A stretch of DNA of 64,000 nucleotides from Diplosphaera chodatii (taxonomy: Eukaryota; Chlorophyta; Trebouxiophyceae; Prasiolales; Stichococcaceae): assembly GCA_032358165.1 (NCBI GenBank), contig JAALGY010000010.1:744001-808000 (forward strand), in the 5' to 3' direction. The position numbers and the translations under genes are program-made. Positions 1 to 11,883 of this stretch are shown here, one piece after another; within the stretch, counting starts at the first letter, position 1; the number at the start of each line of letters is the position of its first letter. The notes under the pieces are model-generated. The model saw only the letters and a program-made list of their open reading frames with translations. It searched no databases and had not been told where the DNA came from.

Positions 1-98
1 CAGTGTGTGGGTACGCTGTACTCATTGCCTGGTCGAAACTCCGAGCACCAATACAGACCCAGATGGCAGCTGTGCGGGCCATAGGCCCTCAAAGGTAT

Positions 99-2690
99 TC
101 AGCGGCAACATATTAGCACGGCAGCTGGCGGCGCACCTGCGGGGCTGCTGGCGGCTGCGGTGCGGCTGAGCGGCGCCCCGAACGCCGCCTTGGCGGTGCG
201 GGACTCGCGCTGCCGCACGCGTCGCACGCAGTCGGCGTAGCTCGCCGCCTCGCCAGCGTCGTTCGCCGTCTGCACCTCCAGCCGGAGGCGGCTGTAGCGC
301 TCAGCGAGCACCTGCAATGCTTGGGTGCAGCCATGGAACCTGGTCGTCGGACTGAACCATCGACATTACAGGGCTGCACCCCGCGACGCAGAGGAAGCAG
401 ACAGCTGTGCTCCTGAGCAGACCTCTTTGCGGCCCGTTGCCGGCAGCCCGAAGCTCTTGCAGGTGTCCCGCATCGCCTTGTCGCTCAGCAGAGCCACGCA
501 CAGCTTGGGCGGCACCTGCACAGCGTACTCGCAAGCTGCTGGAGGGTGCTACGGCACAGTCTGTTGCGAGAACATGCACGTGTGCAAGCACTGATGAGCA
601 CACGCAGAGTGGCAACATGCAAGCTGCCAGGAAGACATTGTGCCCGCATGTAACCAGGTTGCAGGAGGCACCTTCAGCTGGCCGCCGCTACCTCCTGTTG
701 CCCTGCCATTTCCATGGGGCAGGGGGCCGCTGCCTGACCCATTTGCGCTGCTGAAGGTGTTGCCGCTGCCGCCGGTGCTCGGCCGAACACCGTTCTGCTG
801 CACCGCCGCTGCAGCCTTGCTGCTCCTGCTGCCGCCCCAGATGCCGCCGCCGCTGCTCTTGCCGGTCAGGCAGCTGTCTAGATGCGAGTTGATGAAGGCT
901 TGCGGCAGCATCTTGGCGCAGTTTGGGCACCGTACATGCCCACTGGGCAGCTTCTCACCTGCGCAATGCAGATGACCAACTGATGTTGCAGACTTAGCGC
1001 CTGAGTGCAGAGTAGAGCTTCAGAACACACGTACAGTGAACCCATTACTACTGGCAGTTCTGCGCGAGCATGGGCTCCATACGGCGTACGTGCTGGGGGC
1101 TGCTTCGGCGCCGGCTTTGCTGCTGCCTGCGCCGCCGCCTCATCGTCGCTGCTGCCAGCATCCGGATGCTGCTCGCCCAGATACTCTGGGTCGCTGTCTG
1201 AGGCAGCATCCTCCACACCATCTGCACGACAGAACAGCCAACTTCATCAGACTGACAGGACACCGATACCGAAGGAAGCAAAATTGGGTACTATTTGCGA
1301 CCACTAGTGCAGGACTGATGGAGACTTGGAGACATCTCTGCCAAGGCTGAGTTGGCCACCTGCAGCACTGAATTCTGCCATCGCGCGGCCGCCAGCCTTG
1401 CTCGCGCCCTCTGCAGCCACGCTGGCAAGGTCGCCGCTGGATGGCACGGGCGCCGAGGCGGCCGCCCTGCCGGCAGATCGCAGCAGCCGCGGCCCGGGCT
1501 GCGCCTCGCCCGGCGACGGCGTCTGCTGCCGCCCATCCGACGGCGAGCTGCGCTGCCGCCTCTTCCCCGAGCCTGTGCTGTGCGAGGCGTCTGCCTCCTC
1601 TCCCGGCACAGCCGAGGCTGAGCGCCCGCGCTTTGGCTGCTGCCGCCGCTCTGCCGCCTGCCAAGCCACAGCAACCTGGAGGTTAGCGCTACTGTGCACA
1701 ACAAGTGAAGAACGAGTAACGACCTGAAGCACTTCCATGCACAGAATACGCCAATGCATACTGCACCACGACCATGGCAAACCTGTGGCTTTGCTGTTGG
1801 GGTGTCAGGTTCGCTGCCGCTGCTGAGCTCTACGCTGATGATGGCGCCATTCGGCGGCAGAGATGGCTGCTGGTGAGCCCTCAACCGCCCTGGACGCTGA
1901 TCCTGCTGGGTGTGCTGCTGCCTCTGGTGCCTGGCTCTGCCCCTTGCCTGCGGCTGCGTGCCTGGCACAACCGCCCCAGCATCCTTGACGCCAAGGGATG
2001 CCCTGACAGACACCTGCATCAGCAACATGAGCAGCTTGCAGGAACATACGTCAACCCTGCAGAAGGCCACACCATGTTGGCTGTCGACCGGCGTCTTGCA
2101 AGGTGATCATGGAGCGCAAGCACAGCTCGCCGCACGCAGTGCAATCGCAGGCGAAGCACTGAGGGTCTGCGCACCAGTAGCAGGGGCCGCGCCGCAAGGA
2201 AGGCAGCGGCAACGGCACGCAGCTGCGGCGCGGGGCGCAGGTCCGCTGCGTCGCAGCGGTCCCTGCACTGCGGGCAGCTGGCCGGCCCCGACCGCTCCTG
2301 GTACTCGATGCTGCTGCGCACGCACCCCGAGCAGACTGCGAGACGACGGTTAATGTCTGAGACCACAGGGCGTCTGTCACTGCTCCTCGAATTTCAGCAC
2401 GCAGGCTCACACACCAGCCGCCTGGCGCCCCGAAGGCAGGATGTAGCAATCAGCAGACGTTCAGTCACTGCTGACGCATTTCACAGAGCCTTTCGCAGAG
2501 CAGATAGCTGCATCGACACAGGTCCAGCTGCCGGCCATGCTGCAGACTCACATGCATGCCCGCAGCGCAGGCTGAGCGGCGTCTCGAATGGGTCGCCGCA
2601 GATGGGGCAGCGCACAGCACCATCCAGGTCGCGGCACGCCGACCCGCCGCCGTGCTTTGGCCACTCCTCCGGCGAATGGGCGTCCGCCAT
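99..2690 (-). CDS. RAD18: RAD18-like postreplication-repair E3 ubiquitin ligase, 8 exons, about 539 aa
   Basis: Exons (plus-strand coordinates, transcribed right to left): 2552-2690, 2175-2335, 1783-2013, 1360-1675, 1042-1221, 672-958, 423-515, 99-311; lengths sum to 540 codons. Exon 1/2 encode a C3HC4 RING finger (CPICGDPF, CGHAFCSGC, CPQC). Exon 6 opens with a UBZ4-type zinc finger (CPNCAKML followed by HLDSC). Exon 7 encodes a SAP-like helix pair (KAMRDTCKSFGLPATGRKE). The order RING, UBZ4, SAP is the diagnostic RAD18 architecture. In the family the protein works with the E2 RAD6 to monoubiquitinate PCNA at stalled forks in the nucleus. The region between RING and UBZ (exons 3-5) is low-complexity and acidic, presumably disordered. 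The start is the first Met, 20-odd residues before the RING. Product assignment is firm; the exact 3' exon is less certain. Confidence 0.9.
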
Positions 2691-3751
2691 GACGCCCAGC
2701 GCCGCCGCAGCTGGCGGCGCTGCTGGCGGTTGAGACCTCCTGCTGCTGTCTAGGAGCCGTGTGAGCTCAGGACACCATCAGAAGTCGTCCACCTTCTGCC
2801 GTTGTGGCCACAAGAGCGACTGAGCTGCAAACCGTTCACCGCCACCAGGCGCACTAGCACTGCAGCGCTAGAACGCTGAGACAGCAGCTTCACAGTATAC
2901 AGGAAAGCTGCACTAACGCGCTCAGACCTTTGGACCTAATCTACAACGCGAATGCGAACGCGCTGCTGTGGCACGTCGCAGGTCGTCCTGTGCGCTCTTC
3001 AAACTTCAAGCATGGCCATATAATGGGCCATCTGCACAAGACGTTGCAACAGCCACCAGAACTGGCTCCAACCGTGCCACCGGCATCTCAGCCACAAAGA
3101 ATGCACCTGCAGGGTGCAACAGTCACACGTGCACCCGCTGATGTGTGGGTGCAGCGTGGCAGCAGGAAGCCGTGCTGTGCTTGATAGGCACGCCACTCTG
3201 CCAGTGTCTCACCATTCTCCCCTTCGTTGGGTGTATTCGTAGATTACCCCGCTAACTGGGAGTGCAGTGTGCCCCAGTTAGCCGGCGAGTCTCGTGCTGT
3301 GCTGCGTTATTTCGATGTCAGACAGCGTCCCGACACGGTGTGGGGACGGTCTTCCAGTCAGCAGATACTTAGACACGTGCATCATTGCATGTTCGGCGAT
3401 CACATGCATGTTCCCCGCTGTCGATTTCGCGCGTTTCTACATGTCAGCCGATTGCTGTGTCTCAAAAGTAGCATTCAAGCGACTGACAACTCCGTGCTCT
3501 TCTGTGCCAGACTTCTCAGCATCAGCACTGCATGTCCGACGACATGCACGTCGCAGAGTGACCTCCACAGAACGCAACGCGTCTCCACAGCGGCTGGCAT
3601 GTGTCCCTATGTCACCACAAGGCGGGAGACAGGCTGATCCAGCTGGCAGAGGGTTTACTGCGGCCGGCGCAAGCTCCGGGTCACCACTGTCCATTGCAGT
3701 GGGTGCGATCACCCTGTGTTTGCGCATTGAAGCTCGACGCTGGCGTAAGCC
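2691..3751. other. Gene-free stretch between RAD18 and ferroportin 1
   Basis: About 1.06 kb between the divergent starts of RAD18 (minus) and the first ferroportin gene (plus). It presumably carries both promoters and 5' UTRs. Short ORFs are present but none has family-like sequence or matching splice signals. No TATA-like element stands out. Confidence 0.5.
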
Positions 3752-6700
3752 ATGTTGTGTGTGGACCGCACATGCGCCACTGTTGGATCCCTGTTGAGCG
3801 AGCCGCTGACCACTGCAACAGATGCGGCCGCTGGCGATGAGCATGCCTCCCTGCGGCGTGCACGCTGGGCCCTTTATGCGTCGCATGCCCTGTCAAGTAC
3901 CTCTTTTCTTGATCCAACTCCGACAGAATCCTGTTTGTTGGTCATCCGAAGGCATGGGAGCACCCTGATGTAGTCCCGTAGCACTTGCATCATGCCTGCT
4001 GTCTGCTGATCAGGGGCCATCTCATCTGTGTGGTGCAGCATGGGGTCAGCGGAGCTGGGAGTTTGCGGTGGGCCTGCTCATGCTGCAGCTGTGGCCACAG
4101 GTGGGTGTCACTTGTCAGGAGTGCACTGCACCTGTGCAGTGACCACAGTCTCGCTCCATGCACAATGCACCGTGGGTCACCCGCAGTCGCTGGCGCTGGT
4201 ATCCGCATACGGCCTGGCAGACAGCGGCGCGCAGGTCCTCGCGGGTGCTGCTGTCGGATCCTACCTAAGCAGGTGGCCTGCTTTGTGCTTGCCCACTTTC
4301 CTCCTACTTGATGTGACGTTCAGTGGTGTTGACGATGCCTGTAGCAGCGATAGCCAGGTGCTCTTGTGGTGTGTTACAGGACGCCACGGCTGCGGGGAGC
4401 GTCACAGATGTACATGCTGCAGAACGTCATGGTGGCGGCATCAGCGGCAGCAGTGTTTCCGCTACTGGGCAGCTCGCCGCCGGGCGGGCTGCTGTTCTGG
4501 GCTCTGACCTGCACCACCATTGCGTGCGGGTCCGCCAGCAGCGTGGGTGAGCACCCTGCCTTAACTTGCGCAGCAGGCTTGCAGTCCAACAGAGCGGCAG
4601 CACCTCACCTGGCCCACGTCCGCCTTGGCCAGTGCCAGTGGCACTGCCTCACGGCCATCCGGCTGCGCTGCCGCAGTAGACCTGCCAGCGGCATCGATGG
4701 ACCTTTGATGGGTGAAGTCAAAGCATGCAGGCGCAATGGGATCCACGCTAGCGGTGGAGCGGGAGTGGGCCAAGGCGCTGTGCCGGGGCGACTCCGCAGC
4801 ACTGGCAGCGCTCAACTCGGGTACATACCGTCCCTTGATCTTAACCCCTCACCTGTGTCGAGACCAGCCCAACAGCACTGGCAGCCTGGTGCTATGCAGA
4901 CGGCACGGTGCCTGCCCCACCTGCCACTCTTGCAACACTCGTCTTTTGTGTCGTCCTCGGCTGCAGGCATGCGCCGGATCGACCTGACCTGCCTCATAGC
5001 AGCGCCCATTGCTGTGGGTTTCTTGATGACATACGGCGGCAGCCGTGCAGCAGTGGCGGTATGCTGTGATGCTATTTGCCAGCATGCAGCCAGCAAGCGC
5101 AGCAGGCAGTGTCACCTGTATGCACCATCAGAATTGCCACCCTGCTCTGTGTTGTTCGTGCTTATGCTGTGCTGTTGTCCTGTGCACAGGTGATCTGCCT
5201 GTGGAACGTGCTGATGTGGGTGCCTGAAATCGCATTGCTCCGCCACAGCATCAACCAGGCGCCACACCTCAGGTGATGTCTGCAAGACCGCCTGCATGTT
5301 GGGAAACGGTGTGCCATGTTTATTGTTAACCACACAGGCAACAGTGTCCTGTGCAACCTGACATCTACGCTAGTTGATTCGTGTCAAACGCTCTGCAGCG
5401 AGTCAGCAGCAGTGCAGCAGCCTCAGCAGCAGCCGCAGCCACACACCACAGATGCCGGACAGTCACCGCAGACAGTCGTGCAGAAGCGCTCGAACCCCCT
5501 GCGCCGCACGCTCGATGGCTGGGGGGTGTATGCACAGCAGCCGGTGCTGCCGGCGGCCTCTGCGCTTGCGCTGCTGTACCTGACTGTGATGTCGCTAGGT
5601 GAGGTAGCCCTGGCTGCCCAGCAGAAGAAAGCTCATGCTATGGAGCGCACAGTTCTATGAGCAGCAACTGCAGTTATCAACTGACCCATCTGCCCTGGTG
5701 GATGCAGGGTTGCTGATGACAGCATACCTCAAATCGCTGGGCATGACAGAGGCAGTGCTGTCACTGTTCCGGGGTGTGGGCGCAGTCGCCGGTGTGGCTG
5801 CCACCTTCACGTACCCCGTGATGCACCGCCGCTTGGGTGCGCTTGTCACACTCAGTCACGTGGCAACCCGATAATAATAGCAGGGCAAGAGGGAGAGCTT
5901 GCTACGCCCTCCTGCAGCACGCATATTCTGGTACCTGCAGCAGCATACTGAGCTGCCACCTCATTCGGTTGCTACACCAGTGGCATGTGTCCGTGCTACT
6001 CAACACCGCAAATGGGTAGCGTATGCACATGCAACAGGCGGGCTGCGGGCAGGTTTGCTGGGCATCTGGGGCCAGGCGGCTTGCCTCTGGCTCGCCATCG
6101 CACCCTCCCTGGCACCGAAGCTGGGCGCCTCACTGCCTGCATCACTGGTGTGTATCCGCATACAACATGGGCATCTTTTGCACTTCGGAATACGCCTATG
6201 GATGGTCAGCTGCGCAAGGCAATGTCATGACATGGTCACAAGTTGACCTGTCTCGCACCGAGCATATGAACTGCACTACGGCATGCTCAGTTTGTGCTGC
6301 CAGCATGGCTTTCACATTTGGTCCTGCAGATCATGCACGTGCTGGTGCTGGGGGTCGCGCTCAGTCGCTGGGGCCTGTGGACCTTCGACCTCGCTGTCAG
6401 TCAGATGTTGCAGGTATGCTCAAACTCACGTCAGCGTATATTCCTGTCATCCATCTTAGTGGCAGGACCTTGTCTAAATGTAATGTGGTACTGCAACCAA
6501 TCTACCACATCTGGTGATCAAGCATTCGTGCTCCTGTGTACAGGAACGTGTGGCGGATGGAGATCTGAGTAAGTGGACCACCTATCGTCAATTATCTCCT
6601 GGGTTACACATTGAAATTGCACTTGCAATCTGAATCTGCCTTGCTAGCAACACTGCCACATATGATCAAGTAGGTGCTATCGCTTGGGGCAGCTGACCCT

Positions 6701-7117
6701 AGCTCTGCCTGCAGATGTGGTGAGCGGCGTGCAGGGCTCGCTGCAGAGCCTCTTTGGCATGAGTAGCTATCTGGCAGCGCTGGCGTTTTCAGACCTGGCG
6801 GCATTCCCATGGCTCATGCTGGCGTCCTGCATAGTCGTGCTAACAGGTGCGCATGTATGTCGTCGTTCTGCAGCTGCGCTTGTGCGACGTGCATTGACTG
6901 ATGCGCAGTTGTAGGCAGAGCCACTGATCACTTACTGCCTCCTTCATCTGACGTTGATGATGCCTTTGTAGCGGCCGTCATCTACAGCACCTGCCAACAG
7001 CCGAGTGCGGTGCCTTCAGAATCAACATCAGGTTACACTAAGGAGCAGTCCCCGTCAGCGGACCCTGAATCAGGAGGCAGTTCGGAGGGGGACCGCTTGC
7101 TGGCAGAGGGTGGATGA
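3752..7117 (+). CDS. Ferroportin-like metal exporter (SLC40/IREG family), copy 1, 14 exons, about 516 aa
   Basis: Exons: 3752-3896, 4039-4100, 4187-4272, 4380-4546, 4731-4820, 4967-5058, 5190-5272, 5399-5598, 5708-5836, 6038-6147, 6330-6413, 6544-6568, 6715-6846, 6972-7117. All introns are GT-AG and lengths sum to 517 codons. The first helix reads STWGQRSWEFAVGLL, the plant/animal ferroportin signature (WGxRxWEF). Later hallmarks are a GSYLSR loop, VEREWAKAL, NSGMRRIDLTCLIAAP and NVVSGVQGSLQSL. Known members are 12-helix exporters of Fe2+, and in plants also Co/Ni, at plasma or organelle membranes; the substrate here is inferred. The loop in exon 8 is Ser/Ala/Gln-rich and the tail is acidic and polar. 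No transit peptide is obvious. The start Met is the closest in-frame one, so an upstream 5' exon cannot be excluded. Confidence 0.88.
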
Positions 7118-8145
7118 GTCTGCCTTGCATATCAGATGGTTGAGAGCAGCGTGCTTGGGAGGGCAAGTCTGAGATGTCAGCTGACCGTGCATTAGGTCGG
7201 GGGCCTGTCAAAAAAGGTGTGAATCAGAACAGGCCACCAGCTGGGTGCCGCGTGGAGGCATGCATGGGCGAATGGTATTGATGGCCCCTTATGCTGCACA
7301 AAGTAGTGCAGCACAATCACATAGTGAGTGCACATCTGCAATTGGTTTGTTCCAGGCCACAGAAGCTTGGTCCCTGTCGACGTACCGAGCGGCCCACCCG
7401 CGCACAACAATGCATTAGCTGGTGAGACTCAGATAGGCAGCTGCACCCTGGCTGTTGTACCGACTTGGACAATCCGATAACATGTTGAACGCTGGAATGC
7501 ATGCTTGCCTGGCCGTTGAGCGCCTCCCGTTGGGTCAGACATCCATCGAGGCCTCGTGTAACATGTCGTGACCGCATACGAGGTGACAGGCGACATCAAA
7601 GTGCCCATGCGAACGGTTGCATGGCTGCAAAATTCATGCACGTAATGACAGGCCAGTGCGGCTGACTGCCTTGTGACGTGTTTCACAGGCAAACTACCGA
7701 TGCACAACAAAATTTAAGCAGATACCGGGGTTCTGCCGGGCACTGCTGCAGGTCGATGCAGCGCAGCCTTCAGTAACGTGCGCAGGTCTGCAGGTCCACT
7801 GCAGCTACACTGCATCATCTGTCTGAGCCTGGTGCGTGGTGCATCCGACTGACTTACACAAGTCACACCTTCCGGCTATAACATCAGCAGAAGCTCGGCA
7901 CAGCAATGTGCGGTTGACATGACTTGTAGGTCGCCACAGCGTCCATGCACGCGTTACATACACTCATCGTCATCACGACTGTACGCACGGCGCAGGTGGT
8001 TGAAGGTAGCAGCTGCATGTAAGCAGCTAACGCCGAGGCTCACATCGGGAAGGCAGGTTGATGGCTGCATGGCGGCCGCGGGCGACTCAGGATTCACAAG
8101 CCCCGCTGCTGCCAGGGGGTGAGCCACTCTGAGCATGTATATGTG
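7118..8145. other. Intergenic stretch between the two ferroportin genes
   Basis: About 1 kb holding the 3' UTR of copy 1 and the promoter of copy 2. A TGTAA motif at 7557-7561 is a possible polyadenylation signal but lies about 440 bases past the stop. I see no convincing coding sequence or RNA gene. Confidence 0.45.
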
Positions 8146-11100
8146 ATGCCTGATACGATGAGACCGCCTGGGATGGTGCCCTCATGTTGCCATGGTGCAC
8201 GTCTGATAGAAGTGGATTGTAACCGCCTATCTGTAGGTCATGATGAGGGCGAGGTGTCTCAGCGGGCCTGCTGGGCACTGTACGGATCCCATTTTCTTGC
8301 GGGTGACTCTTTGTCAACCCTTGGGCAGATTCAATTGAGTACCTGGTTTGGTTTCTGTCCTGCCTCAGATCACGTCGACCTCACAAAACAAAGCAAACCA
8401 CCTTCCTTGTCCGCACGTTGCAGGTCTTGGGCAATGGGCCTGGTTCTTTGCTGCGGGGCCGCTGCTGCGAGAGTTGCGGCCGCAGACGCTGGCGCTCGTG
8501 GCCATCTACGGCCTTGTTGGCTGCGTCGCGCAGGTCCTGGTGGGCGGAGCGCTGGGATCCTATCTGCAGCGGTGGGTGCATACCAGCATTACGCCATGGT
8601 CCGGGTCAATCATTTTTTATGAACTGACTCGAGGCCCTTTCCCATATCTGTCGTTTACAGTGTGAGGGAGGACTGTACTCTCCGCACAGCGCAAACTGAT
8701 GGTACGCTCGTGATGGGCAAACATCCCGCCCTGCCGATGCAGGGTGAGCCGGCTGCGTGGCGCGTCCCGGATGTACATGGTGCAGAACCTCGGGTGCGCA
8801 GCCGCCGCGGCGGCGGTGCTGCCTTTGCTGGCGGCGAGCCCGCCCGCCGAGCCGGCGCTGCACGTGGCGCTTATTGCGGTGTCGATGGTGTGCGGGGCCC
8901 TGAGCGGCCTGGGGGCTGCGGGCTCCAACTGGCTGGTGGAGCGCGAGTGGCCCAAGGCGCTGTGCCGAGACGACGCCTCGGCGCTGGCCGCCCTGAACGC
9001 AGGCACGCGTTGCTCCGGCAATGATGCTGAGCAGCGTCAACAGCTGTCAACATGCTCATGCCCGTTTCTTTGCCTGCAGTTCTTCGTGTGACCAAACCCT
9101 GACTGCGCATGTGCTGGCCCATCGGTCGTCGTTCTGCAGAGAGGCGCCATCACACCAAACGACCCATTACACTTTGTGGGTTGAGACAGCAACAGAACCA
9201 TCTGTTAGGTACCCCTCTTGCTGAACACCGTAGGCATGAAGGGCATCGACTTTGGGTGCAGCCTGGTAGCACCGCTGGCCACAGGTGAGAGCCCCGCTGC
9301 ATCGTCTCATGAGTGTGTGGGCATCTGTGGTGCACCTTCAGAGAGCACTCAGACTTACCCCTGCTTGATGTGGCAGGGTTCATGATGCATCACACTGGCA
9401 GCCGCACGGCCATGGCGGCATTGTGCCTTTGGAATCTGGTGACCCTGGGTCCGCAGGTCATGCTGCTGGAGTGCAGTCTCCTCTACGCGCCACACCTTAG
9501 GCATGCTGGGTCGTTTCAACAACCTACTCCACACCTTGCTTGGAACGCCACATAGGCATGTCCAACACCGTGCATCTGCAGCTCCACCATATGAGGCTAT
9601 ACTGTGGACCATATGTGCTGTGGTGACATGCAGACAGCCTGCAGTAGTGGCAGCCGCAACATCAGCAGCACAGCAGCAACTTGCACCAGATTGCAGCAGG
9701 CAGAAGCTCAGAAGGACCATATTTGACGCGTGGCGGCGCACGTCGAACAGCTGGAGCATATATGCACATCAGCCAGCACTGCCCGCAGGGGTGGCCTGCG
9801 GGATGCTGCATCTTACTGTCATGCACATGGGTGCGCTTCGGCCAGTTCCAGAGAATTCATAACGCCACTCTGCAGTCCCGCATGTAACTGCAGATGTTTA
9901 TCAACTGCGATAGGCCTTGACGTTTTGTCCAGTTCGCTGCAGGGCCGCTGATGACGGCACACCTGCAGTCGCTTGGCAGCACGGCGCAGGCGCTGTCCGT
10001 CTTCTGTGCAGAGGGCGCAGCTGTTGGCTTCCTTGGCATCTGCACAAGCCGCTTCCTGATAGACAGACTTGGTGCGCTGCCTGTTTTTGAATGCCCCAAC
10101 TGCCTTCAATGTGCATGCCGACCCATGCACTGCTTCTGCAAGCATGCACCGCAGCACAGGCAGCAGCCCAACTGCCGGCAGGGGCTGCAAGGCAGAGTTG
10201 ATCTGATGCACATGCTTGCATGATGCATTGAACTCATCGCACGCTATACCATGCAGGCATCCTGCGCACTGGCTTACTGGGGATATGGCTGCAAGCCAGC
10301 TGCCTGTGCATTGCCGTCCTGCCATCACTGGGCATCAAACTCGGCTATGCACTGCCATCACACTTGGTACGACATTCTTCCAATTGTGGGTGACACCCTT
10401 GGCATTGCCACCTTTGAAAACATATCGGCCAGATTGCTGTTGTCATGTTGGAATGAAGGTGCCTGTCGATCGATCCCCCTGCATCTGCAAGTGGCTCTCA
10501 CGATGTTGCAGGCGGCACTGGTGCTGACCAGTGGCATCTCAGCATCGCGCTGGGGTTACTCCACTTTCAGCCTGGCGTTCAATCAGATGCTGCAGGTGAC
10601 CTTGAGTAACCGGCAGCGATATGTCATCTAAATTGAGGGGCAAGCAAGATACGAGCAGCCAGGAGGTTATCTAACTGCACGCCTCTGCTACAGGATTGGG
10701 TCCCGGGGAGCGAGCTCAGTGAGTAACACCAGTCCAATGCTTGCGATGCCCGTTTAGGGAACTGATAACCGAAATCACGGTGAAGGCGTGACTTTGCGAC
10801 AGCTGAGTGCTTGGCGTGTGCTGTGCCACAGATGTTGTCAGCGGAGTGCAGGGCTCCCTGCAGAGCCTGCTGCACATGGTCACCTTTGCTGCTGCTTTAC
10901 TGTGCTCACGCTGGAAGGCTTTCCCATGGCTGATGGTCGCTTCATGTCTAGCCGCACTGACAGGTGCGCTTTCTAGGTGACGTGTCTCTTAATCTGTCAT
11001 GCAGATGTTCATGCAGCAATGTGCTTGTGTGGCGCACGTAAGCTGCAGGCACTGACAAGTGCTGCATCTCCCGAGTGTACTACTGCCACTGACACTGTGT

Positions 11101-11313
11101 GTCACATGCCCTGCAGCGGCTGTCACTGTGAGTGCTCTCCAGCGCTCGCCCAGCCCTGCCGCAGCAGTGCAGCCGCTACGAGTAGGACTCAAGCGTGCAG
11201 CATCCATGTCATCCTGCGATGAGGCCGATGAGGAGTGTGGCGCAACAGCAGCTCAGCACGCATTCGCTGACATGGCAGAGCTGCATGAGCCATGCATTAC
11301 GACAAGGGCGTAG
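8146..11313 (+). CDS. Ferroportin-like metal exporter (SLC40/IREG family), copy 2, 12 exons, about 537 aa
   Basis: Exons: 8146-8302, 8424-8571, 8743-9002, 9234-9284, 9377-9500, 9634-9830, 9943-10071, 10257-10366, 10512-10595, 10694-10718, 10832-10963, 11117-11313; 538 codons in frame. It aligns along its whole length with the neighbouring gene: VEREWPKAL, NAGMKGIDFG, LLGIWLQAS, SASRWGYSTF, NVVSGVQGSLQSLL. Most splice positions match copy 1. The copy 1 introns between its exons 2/3 and 4/5 are absent here, and one extra intron splits the GMKGID segment. Two introns (9003-9233, 9501-9633) need a GC donor. The first helix is changed to LAGLGQWAWFFAAG, so the WGxRxWEF signature is not kept. The C-terminal tail ends at TTRA. 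The start is uncertain: a Met at 8119 is in the same frame. Confidence 0.87.
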
Positions 11314-11883
11314 ATGGGGCTTGTTAAGTTGCTCGGCAACGTGTATATATACTGCAAGTGCATGCTGTGCATGAAGCCGTTACGTTATCATGGCATGGTC
11401 TATGCCAGCGTGCTGATGTTAGTGAGCATAGCTTGAAGTAATTGATCGGCAGCCAACATGTGTGTGTACCTGCCCGTACATCGGCTGGTTCATGTTTGGA
11501 ACAAGCCAATATATTTGCGGGGGTTCCTGTACGACTCACTGTTTATATGAGTCCTCTCGCACCCAGACCAGATTCTGCATTGTCTCACGACGTTTGACCA
11601 CGTCACATTTGCAGTCCGGTAGAGCTCGAACGGAAGCCTGCAGCAGTACGCCCTGCTTACCTCAGCTCTAGCCACAACTTCTGATCAGCACAAGCTTGGT
11701 TCTGTGTGCAGAAAACACACCTTTCTGCGGAATGTGCTGACAGCTAAGCGGTGACCAACGCATGTGCTTGGTGAAGAACATGCGCATGCAGCAGCCGAGG
11801 TGCTGGTCAGGCCATATGCGAGGGTCGTAGCGTGAGCCTCCTCAAGATGCTTCAGCCATCTGCACAGTAAGGGGCGTGTGGGC
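11314..11883. other. Intergenic stretch after ferroportin 2
   Basis: 570 bases with the 3' UTR of ferroportin 2 and the upstream region of the next gene on the same strand. A TA-rich run near 11342-11352 lies just past the ferroportin stop. Short ORFs here have no family resemblance. Confidence 0.4.

Noticed and set aside
4366..5193. 275-codon continuous plus-strand frame in ferroportin 1
   Set aside because: It includes ferroportin exon 4 and then runs through an intron and part of exon 5 in a wrong frame. It is not a separate gene.
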